DNA of 64,000 bases from Pyropia yezoensis (Eukaryota; Rhodophyta; Bangiophyceae; Bangiales; Bangiaceae), in NCBI GenBank assembly GCA_009829735.1, contig CM020620.1:3898299-3962298 (forward strand), written 5' to 3'. Each line of letters starts with the position of its first letter. The first letter of the stretch is position 1. The translations under genes were made by a program, and so were the position numbers. Positions 50,640 through 62,485 of this stretch are shown here, piece after piece. The notes beneath the pieces are model-generated. The model was not told where the DNA came from. It did no database searches and worked only from the letters and a program-made list of their open reading frames with translations.

Positions 50640-52348
50640 CGTGCTCGCCAAGGGGATGGTAAGTGCCGAGCAAAGTGCAGTGCGATTCGAGCGGGGGCAG
50701 GGGGGAGGGGGGGGAGTCGCCGCGGAAGGAGAGGACGGGAGGCGTGGGGGAAGAGGGCGGCGGCGCCGCGTTGGCAAGCCGTGGGGGGGGGAGAAAACAG
50801 GCAGCCAGTACCGGTGATAGCCGTCCAAGGCAGCCGTGACGCGCTGGCCGCGGGAGCCCTGCGGGCACCTTGCACGCAGATACAGGACTCAGCGGCGGCG
50901 CACGTTCAACCCCCTCCCTGCCGCTCGCAGCGCACACGGCCCAACACTGGCGAAAGCAGCACCACGCACTCAAGGCGGGGCGACACGGGACACCACGCGC
51001 GCCTCGGTGGTGGGGGCTCTCGCCTCGCCCCCTCCCCCTCCTCCTCAACCCTCACACCCCCAAAAATGGGCCACCGCCGCTACCACAACGTGTGCGCCCG
51101 TGGCAGGCTGGGGCGGCAAAGGCAAACCATCCAAAAGCCCCGGCCAGTGGCCAATGGCGCCGCACAGTGTGCACACAACCCCACCCAACCGCCACTCCCC
51201 CCCCCCACCCCACCCCCCCCCCCGGTGCCCACGAGCCGCCGCCACTGCCCGGCCGCCGCGCGCCAGATGCGAAGTGCCCGGCGGCGCCGACCGCGGCCAG
51301 GCGCGCGCGCCACACAAAAAAAAAATGAACGAAGTCGAGAGAGTCGCCTCTGCGGCGCCGCGCGCAGACGCAACCTGGGGGGGGGGGGCCCTGCTGACCC
51401 CCGTGGGAGGGGGAGGTGGTTGTTGCTGCGCGCAGCGCGCGGGGGGGGGCGCCACATGCAAGACCGCTGGGGGACTTCGGGGCGGATCCCGGTCACAGAC
51501 GTGCGTTGATTGGCAGTGCGGAGGGGGGGGTGGTCAATTGCGGGAGGCCTCGGCGCCGACGTGGCCAAGCCGCGGTGCGGTCGACCTCCCTGTCGCCCGC
51601 TTCCGCTTCCAACAGGGCCGCAAGTGTAAGCATTCTTCTGTGCAACGCCCATGGCGTCTGAGGTGCCCGTGAACCGGGACGCGTGGCTGCCATAGGGTGG
51701 GGATTCGGAACACACATGCTTACAGAATTGCACCATAGACACGGCATTGGCAATCCATGAGGGTCCGCTGTCGACGATGTGACCGCTGCCAGCTTGCGCC
51801 GGTGATGTTGAGGGGCCAAGAACCAACCATCACACCGGTCTGGTCATGTGGCTTGGATACGCCGCAGGAGCGGTGTGACTGGCCCGGTGAGCTGAAGATC
51901 ACCACTTCAACACGTGGGGGGGAGCTCCCCACCGGCCCTCCGGACGGCATCGCCGGACGCTGACGGCCCCCCCCCCACGGCGCGCGACCAGAGACTTCTC
52001 TTCTTCCAACTGCTCCATCTTGGACCACATTATGCATGTCCACACCACCACCCTCCTTGCACAGAACATCTTCTGGGCAGAAGGGCTTTTCCTGACCGCC
52101 CCCTGTCAGCATCGATGATACCGTTTTGAAGAGCACGTGCGGTGCAACTCCAGCACTGGGACATACGCAGGCACAGAACCTCGGAGGTAGCCAAGATGAA
52201 ACAGAAGAAACGTTGCACTCCGATACAGAAAACGACATTCCACACATCACAGGGGGCGGCACATTCACGCGTGGCCACGCAGCGGACGCCCTCGCTCGAC
52301 CTCTGTGCAGTGCTGCTCTCCCCAGCGCTAGGGTGTTCCGCGTTGCGC
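50640..52348. other. Intergenic, no gene recognised
   Basis: The topoisomerase leader (C/T-rich on the minus strand) to about 50800, then GC-rich sequence with overlapping frames. 51650-52330 has a more balanced composition, but I see no conserved protein, RNA gene or repeat. Confidence 0.5.
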
Positions 52349-53689
52349 TCACCCCATACGCCCGTCGGCCCAGTGGACGGCCACCGGGTTCACACCTCTG
52401 CCGCGGCGCCCACAAGCTGGGTGGCGACCAGTCGACGCCACGGTAGCGCGACAGCTGCTGGTCCCCCGCCCACTGTGTTGACCACACGTCGCCCGCGGAG
52501 GCGCAGAGGCCCGTGGACCCGATATGGCCGACCCACAAGGGAGAAATTCGGCCCACTGTCCACTCCCGCTGCTGCCGCGGTGGTGGTTGTGGTGGTGGTG
52601 GTGGTGCCGCCGCCGGCCATCGCCGGGTAGATGCAACGCACACTCCGGGCCGCGGCCGCCCGCCGCCCGGTAATGCCCGCCACCAGGGCGCTCTGCAAGC
52701 GGCAGCCGCTTGGCAGCATCCGCTCCCCGCACCCCATCGCGGGTCCCACAACCGCATCGTCGTGCCGCGGGGCGGGCGGACAGGGGGTCCTGCCCCCACC
52801 GACCTCCTGCGTGCACCGCGCATGTCGTCGACGGGGGGGCCTTACGCGCGCCAGTGTAGGGCGTTGGGGGGTCTTCGTCGGCCGCAGCTGGGGGGTAGAC
52901 GGGTGGGTAGAGCTGGGGGAGTGCTCCGCCTGGTGCCCAACCCATCCCCGAGGGCGTCATCATCTGCTGTGGCAGGGACACCCCACCTGGTGCCGCCCAA
53001 ACCACCCCTGCCGGCGGCGGCGGCGCGCCGACCCACCCGCCTGGCGGGCACCGCGGGGCGACCGACCACAGTGGCGGCGGCGGTGCCGCTGCGGCGGCCT
53101 GCCACGTTGGCACCGCCCCCGGCGGAGGGGGTAGGGTGGACAGGCAGGCGCCCGCGTCGGCCGCCGCCGCGACGGGTGACGACGGCACCGCCGGCGGCCG
53201 CGCGTCGGCGGCGGCAAACGTGGCGGCCATGGTCGACGGCGGGCCGTCAGGGGGACCAGGACCACCCGGCGGCGGGGGCGGTGGTGGGGAGCTCGTGAGC
53301 GGTGGCGGGGGGGGGGGCGCCGGCGCGGGCGCTGGCGCGGACCCGTGGAGGTTGGCCCCCGCGTCGCTGAGCTGCGCGACTCCGCCGCCGTCCACCCAAG
53401 CCTGGACCACCGCAGCCCGGTCGGCTAGGAGCGACGCCTGCGCAACGAGGCCCGCCACGATGCCGCCCTTATCATCGTCGGCGGCGGTGGCGGCGGCCCC
53501 ACCGCCACCTACCACCCCGGCAGCCGAGGACAGCACCCCAGCAGCGGCGGCGTAGGCGGCCACCGCCGCCGACCCCGACGCGGCGGACCGCGTCGCGCCT
53601 GCCACCGCGTCGGCGGCCGTGGCGGTGGCGGCGTAGCGGCGGGCGAGGGAGACGGCCGCCGCCGCGGCGGCGGCGGCGGATGGACTCAT
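52349..53689 (-). CDS. Hypothetical Ala/Pro-rich protein
   Basis: An open frame from ATG 53689 (MSPSAAAAAAAAVSLARRYA). Its upstream leader is strongly C/T-rich on the coding strand for over 200 bases, as before real genes here. Residues 1-110 are Ala-rich and probably helical; residues 115-290 are Pro/Gly/Ala-rich. Beyond about residue 290 the sequence changes to Arg/Gly-rich text with a His run, which may be intron or UTR read-through, so the true 3' end is unclear. No domain recognised. Confidence 0.35.
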   Translation of the reverse strand: MSPSAAAAAAAAVSLARRYAATATAADAVAGATRSAASGSAAVAAYAAAAGVLSSAAGVVGGGGAAATAADDDKGGIVAGLVAQASLLADRAAVVQAWVDGGGVAQLSDAGANLHGSAPAPAPAPPPPPPLTSSPPPPPPPGGPGPPDGPPSTMAATFAAADARPPAVPSSPVAAAADAGACLSTLPPPPGAVPTWQAAAAAPPPPLWSVAPRCPPGGWVGAPPPPAGVVWAAPGGVSLPQQMMTPSGMGWAPGGALPQLYPPVYPPAAADEDPPTPYTGARKAPPSTTCAVHAGGRWGQDPLSARPAARRCGCGTRDGVRGADAAKRLPLAERPGGGHYRAAGGRGPECALHLPGDGRRRHHHHHHNHHRGSSGSGQWAEFLPCGSAISGPRASAPPRATCGQHSGRGTSSCRATVASTGRHPACGRRGRGVNPVAVHWADGRMG

Positions 53690-55325
53690 TCGGGGACGGA
53701 AGAAAAACGGGGACAGGGCAGAAGAAGATGGTAAAGGGAAAGAGGCAGAAGAAAGGAACACAGAGAGGAGGGGGAATTGGAGGAGCAGGGGGGCGAAGAC
53801 GGGATAGTTGGGGAACGGGGAGGAGGGAGAAGACGGGAGTGTTGGGAACAGAAAGGGGAGAGAAGAAAGACCAAGGAAGACCGCGGAGGTGGGCGATGTG
53901 GGGAGAAGGGTGAGCCGGGTGGGGGCGGGCACGAGTCGATAGGCGCTGAACGGACGACACCACCGCAAGACCGACTGGGGTCGCGCGCGTCCAGAGCCGC
54001 CGGGCAGCGACAGACCCCGGCCGACAGTCGTGCCACGCCGGGGAAGGCAGCACAGCTCATCCACCTTTGCCGCCGCCACCCATCCACAGGAATGCGGCCG
54101 CAACGCCCCCTGCCGGGCCCGTCGCCGCGGCGCGGCGCAGCCGCCCACCGTGCCTCCCATTCGCCAGGCTGCTGCCGCACGTCGGCCGCCGCGGAGGCCA
54201 GCCCCCCCCCCCCCCCGGGGGGCCCCTCCCTCAAGCCTCACCGCCGCACGCGGTCAGTGGCCAGGTGGCGGGCGCCGTACGGTCACCGTTCCCGGCGGGT
54301 GGGGGGGGGGCGCAGGGCTCGCGGAGGCGCGGGCCCTTTCACTCAAGCGCCCGCGCTAACGTGCCGCCGCTCCCCCCAGGTCTTCCTCCTCACGCGGACT
54401 CCTCCCCACGCAGCAGCGGCCGCCGCACCACCACATCCATATACATCATTTTACGGGGGGGGGGGGGGGGGGGGGGGGCGCCTAGCGGGGTTCCCCTGAG
54501 GGGAGCGCCGGCAGCGGTGGTGGCGGCACTCGCCCCCACCGCGGTGGTGGTCGAGCATCATGGCTGCCCGCCCGGGTGCAGGCACCCTGTCCTTTACCCC
54601 CCCATGGTCCTTCCTCCGACGCCACCCCCGGGTGGAGGGCAGACGCAAGGCGGCACACGGATGACTTGGCCCACGCGGGGGTATCTATCGGATGACTTGG
54701 CTCCCGCGGGGCACGAGGCGGGCCGGCACCGCGGTGGGTGTCCGTGACGGTGGCGGCGCCGAGGCGGCTCCGATCCGCTTCCGACGCCAAGCGTCATCGC
54801 GCGGCCGCGCTACACGCGTGTCGGTGATCCGCTGTGTCCGTGCTTGTGGCCCCCCTGGAACACGAGGACAACAGGTTCATATGATGACCATCTTCACACA
54901 AGTACATAAAATTATTCATTTCACGGAGGGTCTGCGCCAGCGCACACCCTCCCCGAACCCTGCCTTCGTGTCAGCGTTGCGTGCGAGCCTTGCGGCCAGG
55001 CGGGCACAGCATCCCCTCCCCGAGAGCGTGCCCATGCCCCGACCACGTCTGTCGTCTGGTCTTTTCCTGCGCAACCACGCCTTTCTGCACTCCACCAGCG
55101 GCGCCCCTGCTTGTGGGGCGCCCTCTGGTGCTCACCTGTGGCTTCTTCTTCGCCTGCTTGGTCTTTGTCCACCTCTTTTCCCTCGCCCCCCACGCCCCTC
55201 GCTTGCCCCACTCTTTTTTCTCGTCCCACTCCCCACCGGTTGAGGCATCCACGCTCCCTTGTTTTCCCCACCTCCTCTCCCCTCCTCACCTGCCCCCCCC
55301 TCCTCTCTCTCCCCCCACCTTCACT
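53690..55325. other. Intergenic with G24 tract
   Basis: The C/T-rich leader of the hypothetical gene to about 53920, then GC-rich sequence. A run of 24 G lies at 54455-54478, the longest homopolymer I found. The end (55180-55325) is the C/T-rich leader of the SelK-like gene. No gene seen. Confidence 0.5.
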
Positions 55326-55661
55326 ATGGTGTACGTCCGCAACGGGCAGGTGACGGAGGGCGCCGCCCCCCGTGTGCCGTGGCCGCTGAGCCTCCTGCCC
55401 GGTATGGGCCTTCTGTTTGGCCTCTGGGATGGGCTGACGCTGTTTGTGCGAAGCCTTTTTTCGCCGTCCTTGGCGCTGGGCCGCCCCGACCGGCCGCCCG
55501 CGTCGCGTCGGGGTTGGAGCGGCTCGTCTGGTGGCGGTGGTGGCGGCGGTGGCGGTGGCGGCGGTGGCGGCGGTGGGGGGCCCGGGGGGGGGGGTGGGGG
55601 TGGCGCCCGTGGCATGGGAAACTTGCCGCAGTCGGTGACGGTGTGCCAGAGCTGCGGCTGA
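55326..55661 (+). CDS. SelK/SelG-like small membrane protein
   Basis: A 111-residue protein starting ACTATGG. It begins MVYVRNGQVTEG, the selenoprotein K opening. One hydrophobic segment follows (about residues 20-50, LSLLPGMGLLFGLWDGLTLFV), then a long Gly-rich tail ending VCQSCG before TGA. SelK is a single-pass ER membrane protein in ER-associated degradation. Animal forms carry selenocysteine near the C-terminus, while plant relatives end with Cys-rich motifs similar to the one here, so this looks like a Cys form. Reading through the TGA would add about 80 codons unlike SelK, so the TGA is taken as stop. The C/T-rich leader is over 100 nt. Confidence 0.7.
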   Translation: MVYVRNGQVTEGAAPRVPWPLSLLPGMGLLFGLWDGLTLFVRSLFSPSLALGRPDRPPASRRGWSGSSGGGGGGGGGGGGGGGGGPGGGGGGGARGMGNLPQSVTVCQSCG

Positions 55662-58600
55662 TGGAGAGGTGTGGGGTGGGTTGGGGTGGTCAGGTGGGCG
55701 GGGCATGGCGCGGGTTGGGGGCGCCGGGTGGTCTCTTTTTCCCCCAAACGGTCGCCATCATTGTGCGTATTTCCTGGCATGCGTGAGATGGGCGCAGCGC
55801 TGGTGTCTGGCCCGGGGGGGGGGCGGGGGTTGGAGCCGGTCGTCCAAGAGGGGGGCTGGCGGTGGGGTGGCCGACGCTGGGTCTTCTCCATCGCTGCGTG
55901 ACCGCTGACGGGTATGCCGTGCAGGGGGTTGACATGGGGTCCTGCCCTGGACTGGAGTGTGTGTATGAGGTGGGGGGGGGGGGGTGCAGCTTCCACTCTG
56001 CCTGGAGGTGGAAGCGGTCCTCAGCGATGGCGCCACGTGGTCCCAACCAGGTGCCAGCATTGCGCGGCCGTGGAGGTGGCGGGGGTGACAGGGTTGGAGT
56101 GGCCCTGCCCGTGTGCAGTACATCGGTGAATCAGTTGTGGAGGCGGCGGGCGGTCCCTCCGTTTGTTCTTCTCCCCCCTCGCTGTCTTTCCCGACTCGCT
56201 TTCCAAAACACGGAGCGTGCTTGTATCTTGTCTCCGTTTGTTGCCTGTCCTTCACCCTCTGCCTGGATGAGCAACCGCCCTACCTGTTTCCTGTCAGACA
56301 GTTCTTCGGGTCCTGCCGCTTGCCCCGTTGTGAGCACCTCGTCTGTCCACGACTGGTTGGTAGGGCGGTGGTGCGCGCCAAGCCTGTATGCTCCAGAGCG
56401 GTCGCAGTTCCGGCTTCTGCCATGACGGTCATCCCCGCCCCCCCTTTCCCTCGTCGTCACCCCAATCTCCTGGGGGAAGGCACGCACAACCGTGAGGGCA
56501 CCGACGATCGCGCACTATGCTTCCCGAGAGTAATTTGTGGCAAACACCGGCAGCCAACGTGTTGCTTCCTCTTGCTGGAGGGTGGGAGGGAAGGCAGGCG
56601 CCAGCAGGGCGTGCGGAGAAAACTCCAGGGCGGAAGCCTGCGCGGTGGAAAAGAAAAACTCCCGCGGGGCGAGGGGGTGCGGGGGAAGGCGCGCCTGCAC
56701 CGTTCGCAGTGCATCGCTGTCACCGCCATGCGACGGGTTGCTGCATGCAGTGTATTGCATCGCGCTCGCACACCATGCGCAAAGCAAAGAGATTAAAAAA
56801 AGAAGGCGCCCGTCCGAGTCCGTCCCTGCCCAGCTGCGTCCCAGTGCGCGCGCCTCCCCCGCCACCTCGGCAGGTGTTCGAGGTCCACCTCGACCCCTCT
56901 GGCGGACAGCTTCCCGGGAGATGTTCGCCACTGAGAGCAGCACAAGGGGGAGCTAGAGGGAAAGCCTGATAGGAGGGGCAAGGGCAGGAAGGACATCTCG
57001 TCAAGACGTCGTTTACAGGCGGTGTAAACATGACCATGGTGGGTGCCGTGGTTACCTTGGCTGTTCCTCCTCGGTAGGTTTCACTCTCCGCAAGGGTTTG
57101 TTCATGGAGCCCTCGGAGTGCGCAACATGCGAGCGCGGCTGACCACCACCGTCGTCGGGGGGAGGGGGGAGAGAGTGCGTGTGGGGATGCAAATGATGGA
57201 TGGAAGGGGGGGGATGGTCCATCCGCCAGATGCCTGGCCCCCGCGCAGGCGCCTCCCACACGTACGATGGCCGGTGCAGAAAGGAAAGCGCTGGAAGCAA
57301 CCAGACATGGTTCCGGCAGCAGGCGCACCCATGCGGGAAGCGGGGGGAGCTCCCGCCGTCTTCGATGTCACCCGCACCCACCTGGCATGCCCCCCCTCAG
57401 CGACCAGCTGGCCTGGTTGGTGACGCTGCCCAATCTCCCGCGCCTGTGCCGTGGCCCACCTGCTCACGGTGGGCTGTCCACCACGTCCTTACCCAGTGAC
57501 CGTTGCTGCCAGAGGCGTGGGGGGGCCAGTGGCAGTGCCAAGTACACAAGGCAGAGACGCACCGGCACCCATCAAAAAAGAGAGAGAATTAAAGGGGTGG
57601 AGGACGAGCACGCGGGAGTAAGCGACAGTGTCCTCTGATATGAAGGAACCATGCCCAGCGAGGATCGCGTCGGAGCGTGCCCCTTCTCTCGCCCCCGGTG
57701 TTTTGCAGCGCCCGCAGGCTGACAATGCCAGCAAGGCAGTGCTGGACAGCGTCGCCGCGTCGGCCATAAGCCACCACCCGACACCACCTCTGCAATCGCT
57801 GGCGCGCGCCCCCCACCCGTGCCCCCCGCTTGCCACATGCCAGCACCCACCTGCGCCGTCGCCAGCAAAGACCGCACCGGGCCCCGTCACGGACAGAGCC
57901 GACACGCCCGGCCTCCTCCCACCGCCCCCCCCCCCACCCCGTCCACGCAAAAAGAAATGAGCTGCTCTCTCTGAAAGAAAAACGGCGACCGGCCGTCTTG
58001 GTGGCAGCGGCAGACCTTGCTTCGCGGGCGCACCGCCGCCGTGGAGGGGAAAGGGGTTCAATGGTTGGCGGGCCAGGACGGCAGGCGACCGGCGAAGACG
58101 GAGTATGAGGGAGCAGGAGGGGGAAGAGGGCCCAACTCTCCCAAACTGAGCACTCGTCCAGCAACCACCAGCCCTGGATGACAGGATACGGCCGTGGCGC
58201 CCCCACCACTACTTGGATGCGCGGATGTTGAAGCGAAGGCAGGGACGGGAGGGCACGTGCGGCACTGACCAGCGCTGACGTGGCGCGGGCTGCCATGGGT
58301 GAACCATGTCATGCTCCTCGCAGTCTTTTTAGTCACCCTGGACACCCTAGGACATTGCCCGTACAGTAGTACTTGACAGGCTTAGCGGCTGACCAGAGCT
58401 TTTCAGGCAATTCCTCGCCAGCGCCCAAACTCTGCGAGGAAATGGGAAATGAGGGGTCGCCAACCAAACGGGCCCGCTAGCGGGGCAGGCGAGATTTCAG
58501 CCGCCGTCCAGGGGCGAAAATGCCGACACGCACGCACCAGCGTCGCCTCCAGCTGGGCCCCCCACCCCCCCAACCCGCTCGACACGACGAGTGCAGGACA

Positions 58601-61600
58601 CAGTGGAACGCGTCGACAGAGCGATTGCATGTGAGCGTGCCAAACAGAGGCGACGAGGCCGTCAACCAAACTCCCCAGCCTGCGTCTTTTTTTTCGTAGG
58701 CGCATGCCCCATTTGGGACGGTCCAACCAGTTTGCTTCCACGCGTTCTCGTTGTCGTTTTCCTGCGGTCCCGGTACCGCCCCTGCGCGGCGAGACGGCTA
58801 TTTCTTTTGGGCCACAGTGGCCGTTGCCCAAGGGTGTATGGAACAACGCCGCTTGCATGGGGGCCCCAGAACGGGGCTGCCCCCTCCCATTCTGTGCATC
58901 ATGCACTCCAGCGGGGGGTCAGAATGGTCGCCCTCACTCACCAACCCACCAGCGACAGGAGCGGCAGTCACTGGCTGAATCTCCCAGCTCACACTACCCT
59001 CCATCCCTCCAACATCCCGCTAGGCTCCCTGCTGGAGGAATACAAACAGTACATATGGTCGTCGCCCCGCCCGACGGTCCCCGCTGGGTCACCCTTCGGC
59101 GGCTTCTGCTACCGGCAGTCGGGGCCCGCCGGTTTTTTTTTGCGTCTGCCCGCGCGGGCACGCAACGTTGGATACCGCCCGAGCGGGCCTCAATCTCGCG
59201 TCGCCGCTCGATCGGTTGGTGGGGGAAGGAGGAGGGCGCTCGCGCGGTTGCGGAATCACCGCAGATACGGCAGGCCAGCACCAAAATGATTTGCCGGTTG
59301 ACCTCAGATGGTTCGTCGCATCTCGGAGCACGTTCACCTGACGCGCCCAGAGGGGTCTCCCTAGCAGCCCCCGTCGCCCCCCCCGTGTGCTCCTCCCTGC
59401 CCCTCCCCGTTCGCGAGCCGCCCCTAGACGGCCTGGTGGCTCTGCTGTGCTCGGTCGCAGCGAGGCGCAGCCGAGTGAACAGTGCCCAGCCGGCTGTCGG
59501 CGACAAAGCAGCTGAGGTCAGCAGCTCCTCACCACGCGTGCCGGATGGACCAGCGTGGCCTCCGCCTTTCTGCGTATGGTGCCTGTCAAGTGGTTGGATG
59601 CGGAGGAGGCTCCCCTCGACCCACCACCGCTCTGAGGCTCGTCGCGCTTGTCAAAATCGCGGAGTGGGCGCTGCAGGCGGCGCCACGCGGTGAAGTGGGG
59701 AGGGCCGACCCATCAGATTGGGGCCAGTGGGTGGACCGGTGTGCCCCGCCTTGCCCGCGGGGCTCAGTGTCGTCGGCTCTGCGTCGTCTACAATTTCGCA
59801 GACGACGACGCCGCTCGACACAGCTGCAGCCGACGCACGTCACGCTTCCAGCCCCGCGCGGCGTCGCCGTCGTCAGGAGCCCCCCAACTGGGGACCGCAA
59901 CGTCTCCGCGGGGTCAACACAGGTCGCCCCCCCCCTACGCTCTAATGAGGCGGGCGAGGGTCTAGGTTCTCCAGCCGGTGCGGGCGGTCTGTGGGCCAAC
60001 AACCGGGCTTCCTTGGCGGTACTCGTTGACCTCTGACTCTCCGTTTGACACTGGACCCGATCGCCTCTGCCCAGCCCGGGGTGAATTTTCATCGGGCTCG
60101 TTGATTTCTGTTTGGCGGGGGCCTCGTCCTGGGTTGAGCTCACGAGGCCCACGTGTAGTGCGCAACCGACCGTCTGCCACGGGGGACCTCTCCAGTTGCT
60201 AGAGCGTGTGGGGAGGGGCTCCTCGGATATGTCTGTGCCGCCACGGAGCTCTCGACGCCGGCACGTCTTGAGCTCGCATTGACACCATTCCACGGGGAGT
60301 GCAGGTGGTGCTCCGCCTGCGCTGTCCCTCGTTGGCGGGGGTGTGGATGATTACAGTCTTGGCACGATCCTGCCCAAAAGAATGTGGGGGGTCAGTGCAG
60401 ACTGGGTCCACAGGCCTCTCCAGCCACAACACGGACTGGACGGGTGGACGCCTGCCAATGTCTTTCTTGCTATCAGTCACGCGTCATGCACTTCCATCGG
60501 GTCATCCGCAGCTCCCACTTCCGTCATGTGCCTGGCCCGGGGCGGAAAGAGGACAGGGGGAGCTGCGGGGGGGCAGCCTCGTCCGCCGGCGTCCAGAAGA
60601 CCGCCGTATCCCCCAGCGCGAACAAATATTTTTCCAGGCCCCGCTTCGTCGGGACCGCGGACGGTCAAGAGGGACCAGTCGGGGCAGGCGCGCCGCCCAG
60701 CCTCGATCGGCTTGTAGGCGCCTATGCACGCACCTACCTCCGACGGGGCCTGCAGGTGCGGCCGCGCACACGCCTCGCCCCCGCCCCCCCCCCCCCTCAC
60801 CCCGACGCGGCCTCTGGCCTGCCATCACCGGAGATACGCCCACGTGGAGAGACACAGGTGGACCTTACCGCCGCCACCCTGCCTGGGCGACTGCTGCGCG
60901 GCTCATTCAGCAGGTGCTGCACAGAGACAGGCGACCGGGCATTAGCCATCGTCTTCATCCTTGTTTCTCCTATGCCATCGTGTGAATGTGGGCAGTTGCT
61001 GTGTGGTGTGCGCCGCGCTGCCTGCCTGGCAAAGTGGAAGCGCGTTCTCGCATGCTTCTGTGGAGGTGACCGCTCATGATGGACCCCGCGTGTAATATGT
61101 TTTTGTCGTTGGACCAGGTGGGCCCAGGATGGCGTGCGGTGCGCGCAACCGGTCCTCCAGGTGGCTGGATTTCTGGATGATTTCCCATATCATTCCTGGT
61201 TTGAAACACCGCGCGTGTGAGCTGGGGGCCCAGCGGGAAACAAGCCGACTGGTTGGAGGACAGTGGGGTGGATCCGCGGGCCCCGCGCACGTCCACAGCC
61301 TCGTCACGAGGTGGTGAGTGCACCGGGGCTGACCCCTTTGTCGTCCAATGATGCCGCGCCCCGCAGGGGGTCGCGCCGGAGTGCATGGGGTGGCCACCGG
61401 GGCCATAACACACTCCTTGAGACAGGGAGACACGGCGGCCACCTGTGCCAGCGAGCAAATAAAATGTAAAATGGCAAGAAAACGGCGGCGTGGACCGTCC
61501 GACGACGCTCCCCACACACCCGCTGTCTGCAGGCAATCATGCCTCCAGCACACAGGGCCACCCACCAGCCCGACCGGAGGGCTTGTCGCGCCCAGATTTT

Positions 61601-62230
61601 CCTATTGGCGAGCTCTCTTGGGGAGGGCAGAGGGCGCCGGCCGGGGCGGTGGCACGCACACGCGCGCGCCGCACAAGCACACAGACACACACACACAAGC
61701 ACCAAACACAGCCTGATCAGTGGGGTTGCGCGCGCCCCCCCATCGCGAGTGACCGCGACCGCAGGCCGGCGGGCCCGTCACCCATCTCACCTGGCTGCGT
61801 TCTTACCGGGACGCCGGCCACAGGCTTGACACCCGCGCGGCCAACCCCACCAGCTGGGCAACGTGGTGGGGGTGGGTGCGCCAGATTTTGGGGGCCCGCT
61901 CCCAACGTGCAAGCACGCCCCGCGCGTCGCTCTTTTTGCCGTCGCGGCCGCAGGCACAACCGCGACGTCGCCGTCGGTCTCGGGCCGCCCGCCCGCGGCA
62001 CCCCCAGGCACGCGCGTACTCCACCCGCCCCTCCCACGTTCGTGAGACGCAGCAGGGCCCGGCCGCCGTGCGTGCCCGTCCCCCTGCCCAGCCGCACGCT
62101 ACCTGGTCGCATCGGGTCGTTTACCACGCAGGTGGCCGCCCGACGTCTGAGCCGGGTCAGCGAAGGAGTCAAAAGGGAACTCCACTGGGTGGCAGACGGC
62201 CGCTCCACTGACCGCTCGCCCACACACACG

Positions 62231-62263
<33 letters not shown>

Positions 62264-62485
62264 GCACACGCCGCCGCCACCGTTCACGCGCGCCCCGTCC
62301 ACACCGACCACCTGCGTCGCGCCGCACAACGACGCGTCCTGGGCGCGTCCGTTTTGGTCCATCGACCGTTTCCGGCCTCCTTCGTTCCCAATCTTTGCCG
62401 TCTTCTCTCCTCCCCCCCCCAGCCCCCCCGCCCCACGCATCGGTGGCTACCGTGCACCCCCCCCCCCCCCCTCGACCCCCTCACC
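55662..62485. other. 6.8-kb region, no gene recognised
   Basis: Mixed composition with many short frames on both strands and no conserved domain, tRNA, rRNA or clear transposon. It contains CA-repeat patches near 61678 and 62221. The last ~100 bases are the C-rich leader of the zinc-finger gene. A multi-exon fast-evolving gene or non-coding RNA cannot be excluded. Confidence 0.45.
62221..62270. repeat. (CA)n microsatellite
   Basis: A nearly uninterrupted CA dinucleotide run, broken by CG, CT and TC at its edges. Confidence 0.9.
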
